A DNA stretch of 46,843 nt, taken from the NCBI GenBank assembly GCA_030426845.1, contig JAUHXR010000028.1, positions 1-46,843 of the forward strand. Reading direction: 5' to 3'. Shown here in pieces: positions 9,255 to 17,655 of the stretch. Below the pieces are notes generated by a model, which saw nothing but the letters and a program-made list of their open reading frames with translations, had not been told where the DNA came from and searched no databases. The position numbers and the translations under genes are program-made. Source of the DNA: Polyangia bacterium (GTDB lineage Bacteria; Myxococcota_A; Polyangia; Polyangiales; Sandaracinaceae). The stretch's first letter is position 1; every line of letters begins with the position of its first letter.

Positions 9255-10553
9255 TCAGCCCATGTTCTCGATGATCTTGTCGCCGAACTCGGAGCACTTG
9301 ACCTTCGTGGCGCCCTCCATGAGGCGCTCGAAGTCGTAGGTGACCGTCTTGTTCTCGATGCTGGTCTCGATGCCCTTGACGATCAGGTCCGCCGCCTCCT
9401 GCCAGCCGAGGTGCTCGAGCATGAGCACGCCGCTGAGGATCACGGAGCTCGGGTTGACCATGTCCTTGCCGGCGTACTTCGGCGCGGTCCCGTGGGTCGC
9501 CTCGAAGATCGCGTGGCCCGTGTCGTAGTTGATGTTGCCGCCCGGCGCGATGCCGATGCCGCCGACCTGGGCCGCGAGCGCGTCGCTCAGGTAGTCGCCG
9601 TTGAGGTTGAGGGTCGCGATGACGCTGAACGACTTCGGCCGCGTGAGGACCTGCTGCAGCGCGATGTCCGCGATCGCGTCCTTGACGATGATCTTGCCGG
9701 CCTTCTGCGCCTCGGCCTGCTCGGCGTCGGCCGCGGCCTGGCCCTTCTCGGCCTTGGTGCGCTCCCACTGACCCCAGGTGTAGGTCTGCTCGGGGAACTC
9801 CTTCTCCGCCGTCTCGTAGCCCCAGTTGCGGAACGCGCCCTCGGTGAACTTCATGATGTTCCCCTTGTGGACGAGCGTGACGCTGTCGCGCTTGTGGTCG
9901 ATCGCGTACTGGATCGCCGCGCGCACGAGGCGGGAGGTGCCCTCCGCGCTCACCGGCTTGATGCCGATGCCGACCGTGTCGGGGAAGCGGATTTTCTTGT
10001 AGCGGTCGGGGTAGTTCTCCTTCAGCCACGCCTTGAACGCGTCGACCTCCGGGGTCCCCTGCTCGAACTCGATGCCCGCGTAGATGTCCTCCGTGTTCTC
10101 ACGGAAGATCACCATGTCGACGTCCTCGGGGCTCTTCACCGGCGAGGGCACGCCCGAGAACCAGCGCACCGGGCGCAGGCAGGTGTAGAGGTCGAGGCGC
10201 TGGCGGAGCGCGACATTGAGCGAGCGGATCCCGCCGCCGATCGGCGTGGTCAGCGGGCCCTTGATCCCGACGAGGTACTCGCGGAACGCGTCGACCGTCT
10301 GGTCGGGCAGCCAGCTCTCGAACTCGTCGTAGGCCTTCTGGCCGGCGTAGACCTCGTACCAGGCGATGCGCTTGGCGCCGCCGTAGGCCTTCTCGACCGC
10401 GGCGTCGAACACGCGCACCGAGGCCGCCCAGATGTCGGGCCCGATGCCGTCGCCCTCGACGAACGGGATGATCGGGTCGTTGGGGACGTTGAGCTTGCCG
10501 TCCGCTCCCATCGTGAGCTTGGTGCCTGCGCTCGGCGGGTCGAAAGACGCCAT
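9255..10553 (-). CDS. icd: NADP-dependent isocitrate dehydrogenase
   Basis: 432 aa, E. coli-type homodimeric Icd (416 aa there). It oxidatively decarboxylates isocitrate to 2-oxoglutarate. Signatures: [16 protein letters not shown] (27-42), [17 protein letters not shown] with the Ser that in E. coli is controlled by phosphorylation, [24 protein letters not shown], and [27 protein letters not shown] for NADP and metal. A charged Ala/Glu insertion ([19 protein letters not shown], about residues 275-293) is typical of this type. GGAGG lies about 8 bases before the ATG. It is the first gene of the leftward icd-sucC-sucD run. A TATAAG hexamer about 40 bases upstream is a possible -10 element. Confidence 0.97.
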   Translation of the reverse strand: MASFDPPSAGTKLTMGADGKLNVPNDPIIPFVEGDGIGPDIWAASVRVFDAAVEKAYGGAKRIAWYEVYAGQKAYDEFESWLPDQTVDAFREYLVGIKGPLTTPIGGGIRSLNVALRQRLDLYTCLRPVRWFSGVPSPVKSPEDVDMVIFRENTEDIYAGIEFEQGTPEVDAFKAWLKENYPDRYKKIRFPDTVGIGIKPVSAEGTSRLVRAAIQYAIDHKRDSVTLVHKGNIMKFTEGAFRNWGYETAEKEFPEQTYTWGQWERTKAEKGQAAADAEQAEAQKAGKIIVKDAIADIALQQVLTRPKSFSVIATLNLNGDYLSDALAAQVGGIGIAPGGNINYDTGHAIFEATHGTAPKYAGKDMVNPSSVILSGVLMLEHLGWQEAADLIVKGIETSIENKTVTYDFERLMEGATKVKCSEFGDKIIENMG

Positions 10554-10591
10554 GGGTCGATAACCTCCGGAAACCGTCGAAAAGGGCCCGG

Positions 10592-10597
10592 CTTATA
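10592..10597 (-). promoter_or_regulatory. Possible -10 element of the icd operon
   Basis: GGTATAAGC on the minus strand is one of very few A/T-rich hexamers in this intergenic region and lies 38 bases before the icd ATG. That leaves a normal 5' leader containing the GGAGG ribosome-binding site. I could not identify a convincing -35. The rest of this 200-base divergent gap holds several TGGCC/GGCCA inverted repeats (about 10642-10680). Confidence 0.3.
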
Positions 10598-10753
10598 CCA
10601 CACCGATCGCCCTCGTGGGGGCGCCGCCTGACCGGTTCTTCCGATGGCCAACCGCGCGGCCACTGGCCAGCCCATCGGCCAGCTCCGGCGCCGGCAGATT
10701 CCCCGTCCGCGGAGGCGGGCTCGGCGGGCACGAACCTTGCGGATTCGCGCAGC

Positions 10754-11980
10754 ATGCGCACCTCGACCACCCTCGGCCTCGGCCTCGGCCTCGTCCTCGC
10801 GCTCGCGCTCGCCGGCGCCTGCGCCGCGCCCGGCGTCTTCCCCGACCTCGCCCTCGGCGGCGGCAAGGCGGACATCGACGACCAGGTGAACCTCGTCGGC
10901 CCGCTGGCCTTCGGCGGGGAGGTCTTCGGCTCGCTGCAGGACGACCTGCAGTACGACGCCTACGCGTTCACCGTGCGCGCGGGCGCGGAGGTCCGGATCG
11001 AGGTGACGAACCGCGGGAGCGCGCGCGACCTCGACGACATCCTCATGGTCTACGGCCCGGGCAACGAGCGCACCGGCTACGCCTCCGCGACCCGGGTCGC
11101 GGCCGATGACAACGCGGGCTGGGGGGCCCACGCCCGCGTCGACGAGCTCACCCTCGCGGAGGAGGGCAGCTACCTCGCGATCGTCGGCTCGGCGAGCGGC
11201 ATGGACCGGGGCCACTACCGCCTGACCCTCGAGTGCCTCAACGGCGCGTGCGAGCCGGAGGCGGTCGACCTCACGACCTGCGACCCCGCCCTCCTCGGGG
11301 CGGCCGAGCGCTGCATGGACGTGACCCTCCACGACGACGGCGGCGTGACGGTGGAGGAGGCCTTCCTGACCTGCGCGAGCGCGGACGTCCTGCGCGACGA
11401 GTTCCTCGACCGCTGCGAGAGCTCGGCCACCCCGCCCGCGTACTGCGTCGAGGGCGACGCGGCGTTCTCCGAGATCATGGTCCCGGCGTGCCAGCGCGAC
11501 GTCGCGTTCCCCTACGGCCTGGTCCTCGGCCCGGTGAACGCCGCGCGCCACGACGAGCTCCTCGCGCTGGCGACCGACCGCACCGCGGCCTCGGCCCGCG
11601 ACCTGCTCAACGCGCCGTTCGACGGCGCCGACGGCACCCGCATGGTGCGGCGGAGCGCGGCGAGCGGCGTCGCGGACCGGATCTACCCGATCGCGGACGC
11701 CCTGCGCCTCCTCGACGTGGACCCGAGCTGGGCCGAGATCCTGACCTACCAGGACCCGGGCGAGGGCTGGACGGAGTACCGCGAGATCGAGTGGGAGGAC
11801 GGCATGTTCACCGAGCTCTGGCGGGGCGGTGAGGTCATCGGCTACCTCGCCGAAAGCTACGCGACGGTGAGCTACTGGGACCCGTCCGATCCGGAGGATC
11901 CGGTCAACGCCGGCTTCGTCGCCTACCAGCTCGCAGGGGTCGATGGCGAGGTGGTCGCCACCTACTACGCGCGCGACTGA
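10754..11980 (+). CDS. Lipoprotein with PPC-like domain
   Basis: 408 aa. Signal peptide with a very repetitive Leu/Gly core and a lipobox at ALAGAC (Cys23). Residues about 45-155 fit a pre-peptidase C-terminal (PPC)-like beta-sandwich: DDLQYDAYAFTVRAGAEVRIEV, then DDNAGWGAHARVDELTLAEEGSYLAIVGS. This small domain is common in secreted proteins of myxobacteria. The rest (160-408) has paired Cys residues (CLNGAC, CDPALLGAAERC, CASADVLRDEFLDRC), suggesting disulphides outside the cytoplasm; I do not recognise a fold there. No catalytic motif is seen. It is the rightward partner of icd across a 200-base divergent gap. Confidence 0.75.
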   Translation: MRTSTTLGLGLGLVLALALAGACAAPGVFPDLALGGGKADIDDQVNLVGPLAFGGEVFGSLQDDLQYDAYAFTVRAGAEVRIEVTNRGSARDLDDILMVYGPGNERTGYASATRVAADDNAGWGAHARVDELTLAEEGSYLAIVGSASGMDRGHYRLTLECLNGACEPEAVDLTTCDPALLGAAERCMDVTLHDDGGVTVEEAFLTCASADVLRDEFLDRCESSATPPAYCVEGDAAFSEIMVPACQRDVAFPYGLVLGPVNAARHDELLALATDRTAASARDLLNAPFDGADGTRMVRRSAASGVADRIYPIADALRLLDVDPSWAEILTYQDPGEGWTEYREIEWEDGMFTELWRGGEVIGYLAESYATVSYWDPSDPEDPVNAGFVAYQLAGVDGEVVATYYARD

Positions 11981-12029
11981 GCCCCAGACCAGGCCACAGA
12001 CAGGCCAGGCAGCAGACCAGGCCGCGGGC

Positions 12030-12932
12030 TCACCCGCGCGGGTGGTGCTTCTCGTGCACCTGACCCAGGTGCTCGCCGGTGACGTGGGTGTAGACCTGGG
12101 TCGTGGCGATGTCGGCGTGGCCGAGCATCGTCTGGACCGCCCGCAGATCGGCACCACCCAGCAGCAGGTGGGTCGCGAACGAGTGGCGGAGCTTGTGCGG
12201 GCTGATCGGCTTGTCCACGCCCGCTCCGCGCGCGTACCGCTTCACCAGCTTCCAGAACCCCTGACGGGTCATCGGGCCGCCGCGCGAGGTGACGAACAGC
12301 GCCCGCGCGCCCGGCCGCGCCCACGCCTCGCGGTCGGGGAGGTAGGCCTCGATGCGTCGCACCGCGGGCCGACCGAGCGGGACGACGCGGCGCTTGTCGC
12401 CCTTGCCGAGCACCTGAAGGAACCCGTTCTCGAGGTTCACGTCGCCGCGCGGCAGGCCGACGAGCTCGCTGACCCGCAGGCCGGCCGCGTACATCGTGTG
12501 CAGCATGGCCGCGTCGCGCCGGCCGCGGGGGTTTGCCGGGTCCGGCTGCGCGAGGAGGCGCGCGACCTCCGCCCGGTCGAGCACGCGCGGGAGCTTGCGC
12601 AGCAGGCGCGGCGAGTCGATGAGCGCGGTGGGGTCGACCTTGAGCGCCCGCTCGCGCACGAGGTGCCGGAACAGGCCCCGCGCGGCCGAGAGGTGCCGGG
12701 CCTGGGACCGCGCGGAGAGCCCGCGCGCCGACAGCGCGAGCACCCAGGCGCCGACGGTGGCCGCGTCGACCTCGTCGAGCGTGGCGCCCTCCTCCGCGAG
12801 GAACGCGCCCAGCCCCGCGAGGTCGCGCGCGTAGGCCTCGATCGTCTTGGCGCCGAGCCCGCGCTCCACCTTCAGGTGGACGAGGTACGCGTCGAGCGCG
12901 AGATCGAAGGCGCGGTCGCGGTCGGCGGGCAC
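12030..12932 (-). CDS. xerD: Site-specific tyrosine recombinase, XerC/D type
   Basis: 300 aa, the normal XerC/XerD length. It most likely resolves chromosome dimers at dif with its partner, which is not in the window. The N-terminal SAM-like core-binding domain (about 10-95, HLKVERGLGAKTIEAYARDL) is followed by the catalytic domain. The catalytic residues are visible: Arg in AAGLRVSEL, Lys in GKGDKRR, HxxR in HKLRHSFA, His in GHADIATTQ and the Tyr nucleophile in YTHV. It looks more XerD- than XerC-like to me, but the two are hard to separate by eye. Start is GTG at 12932. It is an ordinary chromosomal copy: no integrase-associated element or att site is seen around it. Confidence 0.9.
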   Translation of the reverse strand: MPADRDRAFDLALDAYLVHLKVERGLGAKTIEAYARDLAGLGAFLAEEGATLDEVDAATVGAWVLALSARGLSARSQARHLSAARGLFRHLVRERALKVDPTALIDSPRLLRKLPRVLDRAEVARLLAQPDPANPRGRRDAAMLHTMYAAGLRVSELVGLPRGDVNLENGFLQVLGKGDKRRVVPLGRPAVRRIEAYLPDREAWARPGARALFVTSRGGPMTRQGFWKLVKRYARGAGVDKPISPHKLRHSFATHLLLGGADLRAVQTMLGHADIATTQVYTHVTGEHLGQVHEKHHPRG

Positions 12933-13013
12933 GCTTGAAGGGGTACCACCGCCCTGCCACCCGGCCGAAGAGAGTGGCGGCTCCGCGCAGGGCGCGCCGC
13001 GATCACCGGGCGG

Positions 13014-13685
13014 TCAGCCGCGCGGTGCGTGGACGTTGAAGCGGATCTCCACCTGGTCCTGGATCAGGTCGTCGGGCATGCCCGGGTAGGCGATCCCGAA
13101 CTGCTGCCGGTCGATCGTGAAGCTCGCCTCGGCGCTGAGCTCGTCGTCGGTGAGGCGGATGGTCGCGGGGAAGGTGATCGCACGCGACACGCCGTGGAGC
13201 GTGAGGCGCCCGGTGACGCGGTGGGTCGTGCCGCCCTCGCCCGCCGCCTCGACGATCGTCGTCGTCGAGAAGCGCGCGGTGGGGAACTGCTCCACGTCGA
13301 AGAACTCGTCGCTCTTGAGGTGGGTGGTCAGGCGCTCGGCGTCGGTCTCCACCGACGCCATCTGGATCTCGATCTCCACCCGCGTGTCGACGATCGCGTC
13401 GCCGAGCCGGACGGTCCCCGACCACTCGTTGAAGTGGCCCTCGTGGCTGCCGGTGATCTTGCGCCCGGTGAACTCGACGCTCGAGCGCGCGACGTCGATC
13501 GCGAGGCTCGGCCGCTCGTCCGGGGTCACCGGCTCGCGCGGCTCCGGGGTGGGATCACCCGCAGGCTCCTCGGTCGAGGGCTCCTCGGTCGAGGGCTCGA
13601 CGGTGGCGGCGGGGGCGGACGACTCCTCGCCACAAGCGGTGAACGCGAGCGCGAGGAGGAAGCTCAGGATGAGGCGGGTTCGCAT
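13014..13685 (-). CDS. YceI-family lipoprotein
   Basis: 223 aa. Signal peptide and lipobox LAFTAC (Cys18), then a Ser/Glu/Pro-rich linker with two STEEP units (residues about 30-60), then a YceI-like domain (about 62-221). Domain landmarks are SLAIDVARSSVEFTGRKITGSHEGHF, LKSDEFFDVEQFPTARFSTTTI, VTGRLTLHGVSRAITFPATI and FTIDRQQFGIAYPG. YceI proteins are periplasmic lipocalin-like barrels that bind isoprenoid-type lipids. Here the domain would be tethered to a membrane by the lipid and spaced by the linker. It stands alone between leftward genes. Confidence 0.9.
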   Translation of the reverse strand: MRTRLILSFLLALAFTACGEESSAPAATVEPSTEEPSTEEPAGDPTPEPREPVTPDERPSLAIDVARSSVEFTGRKITGSHEGHFNEWSGTVRLGDAIVDTRVEIEIQMASVETDAERLTTHLKSDEFFDVEQFPTARFSTTTIVEAAGEGGTTHRVTGRLTLHGVSRAITFPATIRLTDDELSAEASFTIDRQQFGIAYPGMPDDLIQDQVEIRFNVHAPRG

Positions 13686-13724
13686 GGGGCGGCACTATGG
13701 AGCGCGTCCGGAGCCCCCGGTAGG

Positions 13725-16448
13725 TCAGAAATACTGATCGAATCCGACGTAGAACCCGATGGGGTTGCGGCGCCGCACGACCTCGCCGTCGGCGTTCCGC
13801 ACCAGGTCGTCGGTGCGGGTCCAGGGGTAGCCCACGTCGATCGTGATCACCCCGGGCTGCACGCCGCCGTACTCGTAGTGGACGCGCACCCCGCCGCCGA
13901 CGTCGGACGCGAAGACCGCGTCCTGTCCGTCGATCGTGTCGAAGGCCGCCCCCGCCCCCGCGAAGACCGCGAGCTGGATCTCCCGAACCCACACGACGTG
14001 CGCGAGGTTCATCGAGAGGTCGCGAAACAGCGTGAAGCGCTCTTCGACCACCCCGTAGACCGAGCCGCGGCCGAGGTGCTCGCCGCTCTCGAAGCCGCGC
14101 AGGCGCGCGCCGCCGCCCAGCGACTGGAGCTCGCTGAGGAGCGCGTCGCCGAGGGTGAAGCCGCCGCCGAGGATCACCGCGATCGCGTTGACCGCGCCGA
14201 GCGGCCAGATGCCGCCCGCGCGGAAGCCGCCGCGGAAGGTGCCGCCGAGGCTGCCGTCGTCGCGGAACGCGACCCCGCCGGTGAGCGTCGCGCCGCCCCA
14301 GTAGCCCTCGCGCGGGTCGAGGGCGAACTGCACCGTGTTGAGGCTCGCGGAGGCGGAGAGCTGCAGGCGCCAGCCGCCGAGATCGCCGTCGCCGAAGAAC
14401 TGATGCAGGCGGTCGAAGCTGAGCCCGCCGGTGAGCGCGCCCATGCGCCGGTTGGTGTGCACCTTGTCGCCGACGCCCTGCGTGTAGCGGAGCGTCCCGC
14501 CGGTGGCCGCGTTGGTCCGCTCGAGCCGCAGGCCGATGGTGTGCTCGAGGTCGTACCGGCGGCGGAGCGCGAAGTCGACGAGCCCCGTGAAGTCGGCCTC
14601 CGACACGAGCACGTTGAGGAGGAAGCCGTTGAGGATCGGCGGCCGCCAGGGCGTGTCGGTCGCGTCGTCCATCCGGGGGTGCCCGTCCGCGACGGCCGGG
14701 CTCTGGGGCAGCCGGAACCGCGGATCCACCGTGACGTCCCGCATCGGCGCGCCCGACTCGAGCACCACCACGCCGCGCGGGCCGGGCGCGTCCCACACGC
14801 CGACGAGGCGCTCGCCGTTCGCGTCGGTCACCGCGACCTCGACCGGCTCGGCGCGCTGGGCGCCGTCGCGCAGCACCTCGACGGTGTGGCGGTAGCGGCC
14901 GCCCTCGATCGCCTCGCTCTCGTGCTCACCGAGGCGGTAGTTGAGCGGCTCACCGCTCGCGGCCAGCCAGCCGTCGAGCCGCGCGGCGCGCGCGGGCGCG
15001 GCGCGGGCCAGCGCCGCCCGGGCCGGGCGCCGGGCGTTGACGAGCATCGCGACGAAGCGCCTCAGCGCCTCCTCGTCGAGGGCGTCGCGCGCCGACTCGA
15101 GCACGCGCCGCCCGCGCGAGAGCGGGCGGCGGCTGCGCACCGGATCGTCGCGGTAGGCGTCACGCTCCTCGATCGCCGCGAAGTAGGCGTCGACGAACGC
15201 GATCTGCGGCGCGTAGAGGAGCTGGTCCACCGCCGGGTGAAAGGAGAAGACCTGCAAGAGCTCCTGCGGAGTCTGGGCGCCGCTGCGGCGGCGCGCCTCG
15301 TCGAGGTCGACCAGCACCACCGCCCTCAGGTCGGCTGCCCAGCCGCGGTCCGCCGGCGGATCGATCGCGCCGAGGCGCCGCGCGACGTGCTGCATGAGCG
15401 CGCGGCGGAGCGCCCGTCGGTGGAAGTCGAGGGTCTGATCGAGAGGGAAGATCTGGAAGAGGTGATCCGAGAACACGACGCCGGTCGGCGTGGTCGCGAC
15501 GAGCTCGGTGCGCGACGGGATCTGCGTGAGCACGATGCGCGACGGGAGCTCCACGCCGAAGGCGCGCGCCGACCCGAGGGTCTCCTCGGCGACCTCCTGA
15601 ACCAGCGCCATCACGTCGACCCGCGCGAGGTCGATCAGCCCCTCCTCGCCGCGGCGCTCGGGGGGCGGCGGCCGGTAGAGCCGATCGGTCGTCCGCACGA
15701 TCAGCTCGACCCCGGCGGCGCGCGCGACGCGGGTGTGGAGGTGAGGCGCGACCGAGACCGGGACGTAGGCGCCGCGCGCGGTCACCTCGCCCTCCTCGCG
15801 GAAGCGGCGCGCGCCGATCGCGACGTCGCGTCCCGGCGCGCGCACGTGGACCTCGTGAGGCGCGTCGAAGTCGTACGCGTCGTCCTCGCCGATCACGAGC
15901 GGGTACCAGGGCGCCGCGAGCGAGAGCAGGCCGTCGTCGTGCCCCAGCCGGCCGAAGCGCCCGGGGACGTGAAGCGCGAAGTCGAGCTCGACCTCGACCG
16001 CCCGCGCGTCGCCGGCCGCCACCGGCAGGACGAGATCCGAGCCCGCGACGTCCCGGCCGCGCGGGTGGCCACGCGGGTGCGCCTCGCGGGTCCCCTCGAC
16101 GGGCGCGCCGCCCACCGTCACCGCGTCGATCGTCACGCCGCCCTGATCGATCTCGCCGGGGAAGATCCAGCGCGTGCTGCGCTCGTCGATCGCGGACGGC
16201 GTCTCGGCGAGGCGATCGGGGTAGAGCCAGAGCCGGATGTGGTCCTCGCCCTCGCGCAGGCGCACACGGACCCACAGGTGCCCCCTCACCCTTCCGTCCG
16301 CCTCGTCGACCTCGGCGCGCACCCGCACCGCCTCCGGCTCGGCGGCCTCGGCGGCGCTCGCGGCGAACCCCAGCGCCGCGAGGACCGTACCGAGCGCGAG
16401 GGTGACGAAGCGCGGGTGAGCCTTGCGGAGACGGCCCGGAGCACTCAC
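13725..16448 (-). CDS. Peptidase M1-like N-terminal part fused to an Omp85-type beta-barrel
   Basis: 907 aa. I chose GTG at 16448 because it begins a classic signal peptide (about 1-37, with TLALGTVLAALGFAASAAEA); the open frame continues 117 codons upstream without plausible coding. Residues about 40-320 resemble the beta-rich N-domain of M1 aminopeptidases (GHLWVRVRLREGEDHIRLWLYP; APWYPLVIGEDD). Residues about 320-540 resemble the M1 helical domain, but the expected HExxH reads ALMQHVARRL (about residue 349), so zinc catalysis is probably lost. The C-terminal ~360 residues look like an outer-membrane barrel of the Omp85/BamA type: repeated strands, a GGGARLRGFESG segment (RGF about residue 783) matching the conserved loop-6 (V/L)RG(F/Y) motif, then YGVVEERFTLF, and a terminal Phe. 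No POTRA repeats are evident. Confidence 0.75.
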   Translation of the reverse strand: MSAPGRLRKAHPRFVTLALGTVLAALGFAASAAEAAEPEAVRVRAEVDEADGRVRGHLWVRVRLREGEDHIRLWLYPDRLAETPSAIDERSTRWIFPGEIDQGGVTIDAVTVGGAPVEGTREAHPRGHPRGRDVAGSDLVLPVAAGDARAVEVELDFALHVPGRFGRLGHDDGLLSLAAPWYPLVIGEDDAYDFDAPHEVHVRAPGRDVAIGARRFREEGEVTARGAYVPVSVAPHLHTRVARAAGVELIVRTTDRLYRPPPPERRGEEGLIDLARVDVMALVQEVAEETLGSARAFGVELPSRIVLTQIPSRTELVATTPTGVVFSDHLFQIFPLDQTLDFHRRALRRALMQHVARRLGAIDPPADRGWAADLRAVVLVDLDEARRRSGAQTPQELLQVFSFHPAVDQLLYAPQIAFVDAYFAAIEERDAYRDDPVRSRRPLSRGRRVLESARDALDEEALRRFVAMLVNARRPARAALARAAPARAARLDGWLAASGEPLNYRLGEHESEAIEGGRYRHTVEVLRDGAQRAEPVEVAVTDANGERLVGVWDAPGPRGVVVLESGAPMRDVTVDPRFRLPQSPAVADGHPRMDDATDTPWRPPILNGFLLNVLVSEADFTGLVDFALRRRYDLEHTIGLRLERTNAATGGTLRYTQGVGDKVHTNRRMGALTGGLSFDRLHQFFGDGDLGGWRLQLSASASLNTVQFALDPREGYWGGATLTGGVAFRDDGSLGGTFRGGFRAGGIWPLGAVNAIAVILGGGFTLGDALLSELQSLGGGARLRGFESGEHLGRGSVYGVVEERFTLFRDLSMNLAHVVWVREIQLAVFAGAGAAFDTIDGQDAVFASDVGGGVRVHYEYGGVQPGVITIDVGYPWTRTDDLVRNADGEVVRRRNPIGFYVGFDQYF

Positions 16449-16490
16449 GTCTAGAGGGCGACGAGGGCCCCCTCGCGCGGCCGAACCACC

Positions 16491-16700
16491 GTGAACAGCC
16501 TCGACGTCGATCTGACCCTGCCCATCGCGCTCCTGGTGAGCGCGATCGCGGGCGTGATCGTCGTCCGGATGCTCGTGGCGCGGGGAGAGTCGGTCGCGCG
16601 GGAGCGCACGCGTCAGCTCCTCGAGCGTCATCGGCTCGCCGGCCCCATGGCCGACCGAGGCGACGTGGCGCGGCCACCCGGCGGAGGAGCCAGCGATTGA
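16491..16700 (+). CDS. Small single-pass membrane protein
   Basis: 69 aa from a GTG. Residues about 10-29 form one hydrophobic helix (LPIALLVSAIAGVIVVRMLV), followed by a basic, probably cytoplasmic helix (ARGESVARERTRQLLERHR) and a Pro/Gly-rich end. Nearly all third codon positions are G or C, as in real genes here, and it is divergent from the Omp85 fusion with a 42-base gap. No Shine-Dalgarno or family match is visible. Function unknown. Confidence 0.5.
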   Translation: MNSLDVDLTLPIALLVSAIAGVIVVRMLVARGESVARERTRQLLERHRLAGPMADRGDVARPPGGGASD

Positions 16701-16804
16701 AACCGGTGCCGCGCGCACCCACCGACCTTGACCCGGCTCGACGCGAACGACCAAGCTGAAATCGTTGGCGCAGGGCTCGAACCAGAGAGGCTCACGCACA
16801 AGTT

Positions 16805-17605
16805 ATGGGACGGCTGATCGGCTACATGGCCAACCGCACCGACCGGCTCGGGGACGTGCTCGACCAGGAGCACGACGCGATCGCGCCCGACGAGTCCTTC
16901 CGACCCGACGCGTGGGGTATCGGCTTCTATCAGGGCGGCGAGGTGCTCCACAAGAAGCGCCCCAAGCTCGACGACGGCCCGATCGACTGGGAGAAGGTCG
17001 CCCGCGACGTCCGCTCGGACGCGGTGCTGATCCACTTCCGCAACGCGACCGTCGGCGACTTCCGCACCGACAACACCCACCCGTTCCGCTTCCGTCAGTG
17101 GCTCTTCGCGCACGTGGGCACCATCGAGGGCTTCGCCGCGATCAAGGGCTCGCTGCTCGAGTCGATCCCCGACTTCCTCGCCCGCAGCGTGCGCGGCGCG
17201 ACCGACAGCGAGCACGTCTTCATGGTGCTCCTGTCGTTCCTCCACGACGCAGGCCAGCTCGACCACCCGGACGCCGATCGCGACGTCGTGCTCGGCGCGA
17301 TCCGCTCCACCCTCGCGCTCGTGGCGCGCCACTGCGCGGAGGTCGGCGCCCCCGCCCCGACCCTCGACCTCGTGCTGACCAACGGCCGGCAGATGTACGC
17401 GGTGCGCCAGGGCGGCCCGCTGTTCTACGTGGAGCGCGCGAACCTGCCCGACGGGTCCGGCGAGGCGGACGAGCGCGCCGGCGCGGTGCGCTACGTGCTC
17501 GTCTACTCCAACGGCGAGGCGCCCGCGCCCGGCTACTCGGTCATCCCGCAGGGCTCGGTCCTCACGATCGATCGCAACCTCGCGGCCCAGATCCAGTCGC
17601 TGTAG
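16805..17605 (+). CDS. Class II glutamine amidotransferase-like protein lacking the catalytic Cys
   Basis: 266 aa Ntn-fold protein of the YafJ/EgtC-like group. The N-terminus reads MGRLIGYMANR, where active family members have Cys at position 2 (MCRLxGY); the codon here is GGA. Other family segments are intact: PDAWGIGFYQGG, VLIHFRNATVGDFRTDNTHPFRF (the usual H-x-R-x-A-T and NTHPF), WLFAHVGTIEGF and the C-terminal YSVIPQGSVLTI. In the family the N-terminal Cys is the nucleophile that releases ammonia from glutamine, so this copy is either non-hydrolytic or uses another chemistry. No alternative in-frame start places a Cys at position 2. It is followed 50 bases later by a lipoprotein gene. Confidence 0.85.
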   Translation: MGRLIGYMANRTDRLGDVLDQEHDAIAPDESFRPDAWGIGFYQGGEVLHKKRPKLDDGPIDWEKVARDVRSDAVLIHFRNATVGDFRTDNTHPFRFRQWLFAHVGTIEGFAAIKGSLLESIPDFLARSVRGATDSEHVFMVLLSFLHDAGQLDHPDADRDVVLGAIRSTLALVARHCAEVGAPAPTLDLVLTNGRQMYAVRQGGPLFYVERANLPDGSGEADERAGAVRYVLVYSNGEAPAPGYSVIPQGSVLTIDRNLAAQIQSL

Positions 17606-17655
17606 AGCCAGGCGCTGTAGACCGGGTAGAGGACAGGGTAGGCTCCGGCGCACGC

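Noticed and set aside
12030..12932. Tyrosine recombinase as the integrase of a mobile element
   Set aside because: Length and motifs are those of housekeeping XerC/D, base composition matches the neighbours, and no att repeats, tRNA or cargo genes are adjacent.
16760..16800. tRNA T-loop-like sequence on the minus strand (GGTTCGAGCC)
   Set aside because: The T-stem does not pair beyond two bases, and no D-arm, anticodon arm or acceptor stem is found; the expected 5' half would lie in the amidotransferase gene.
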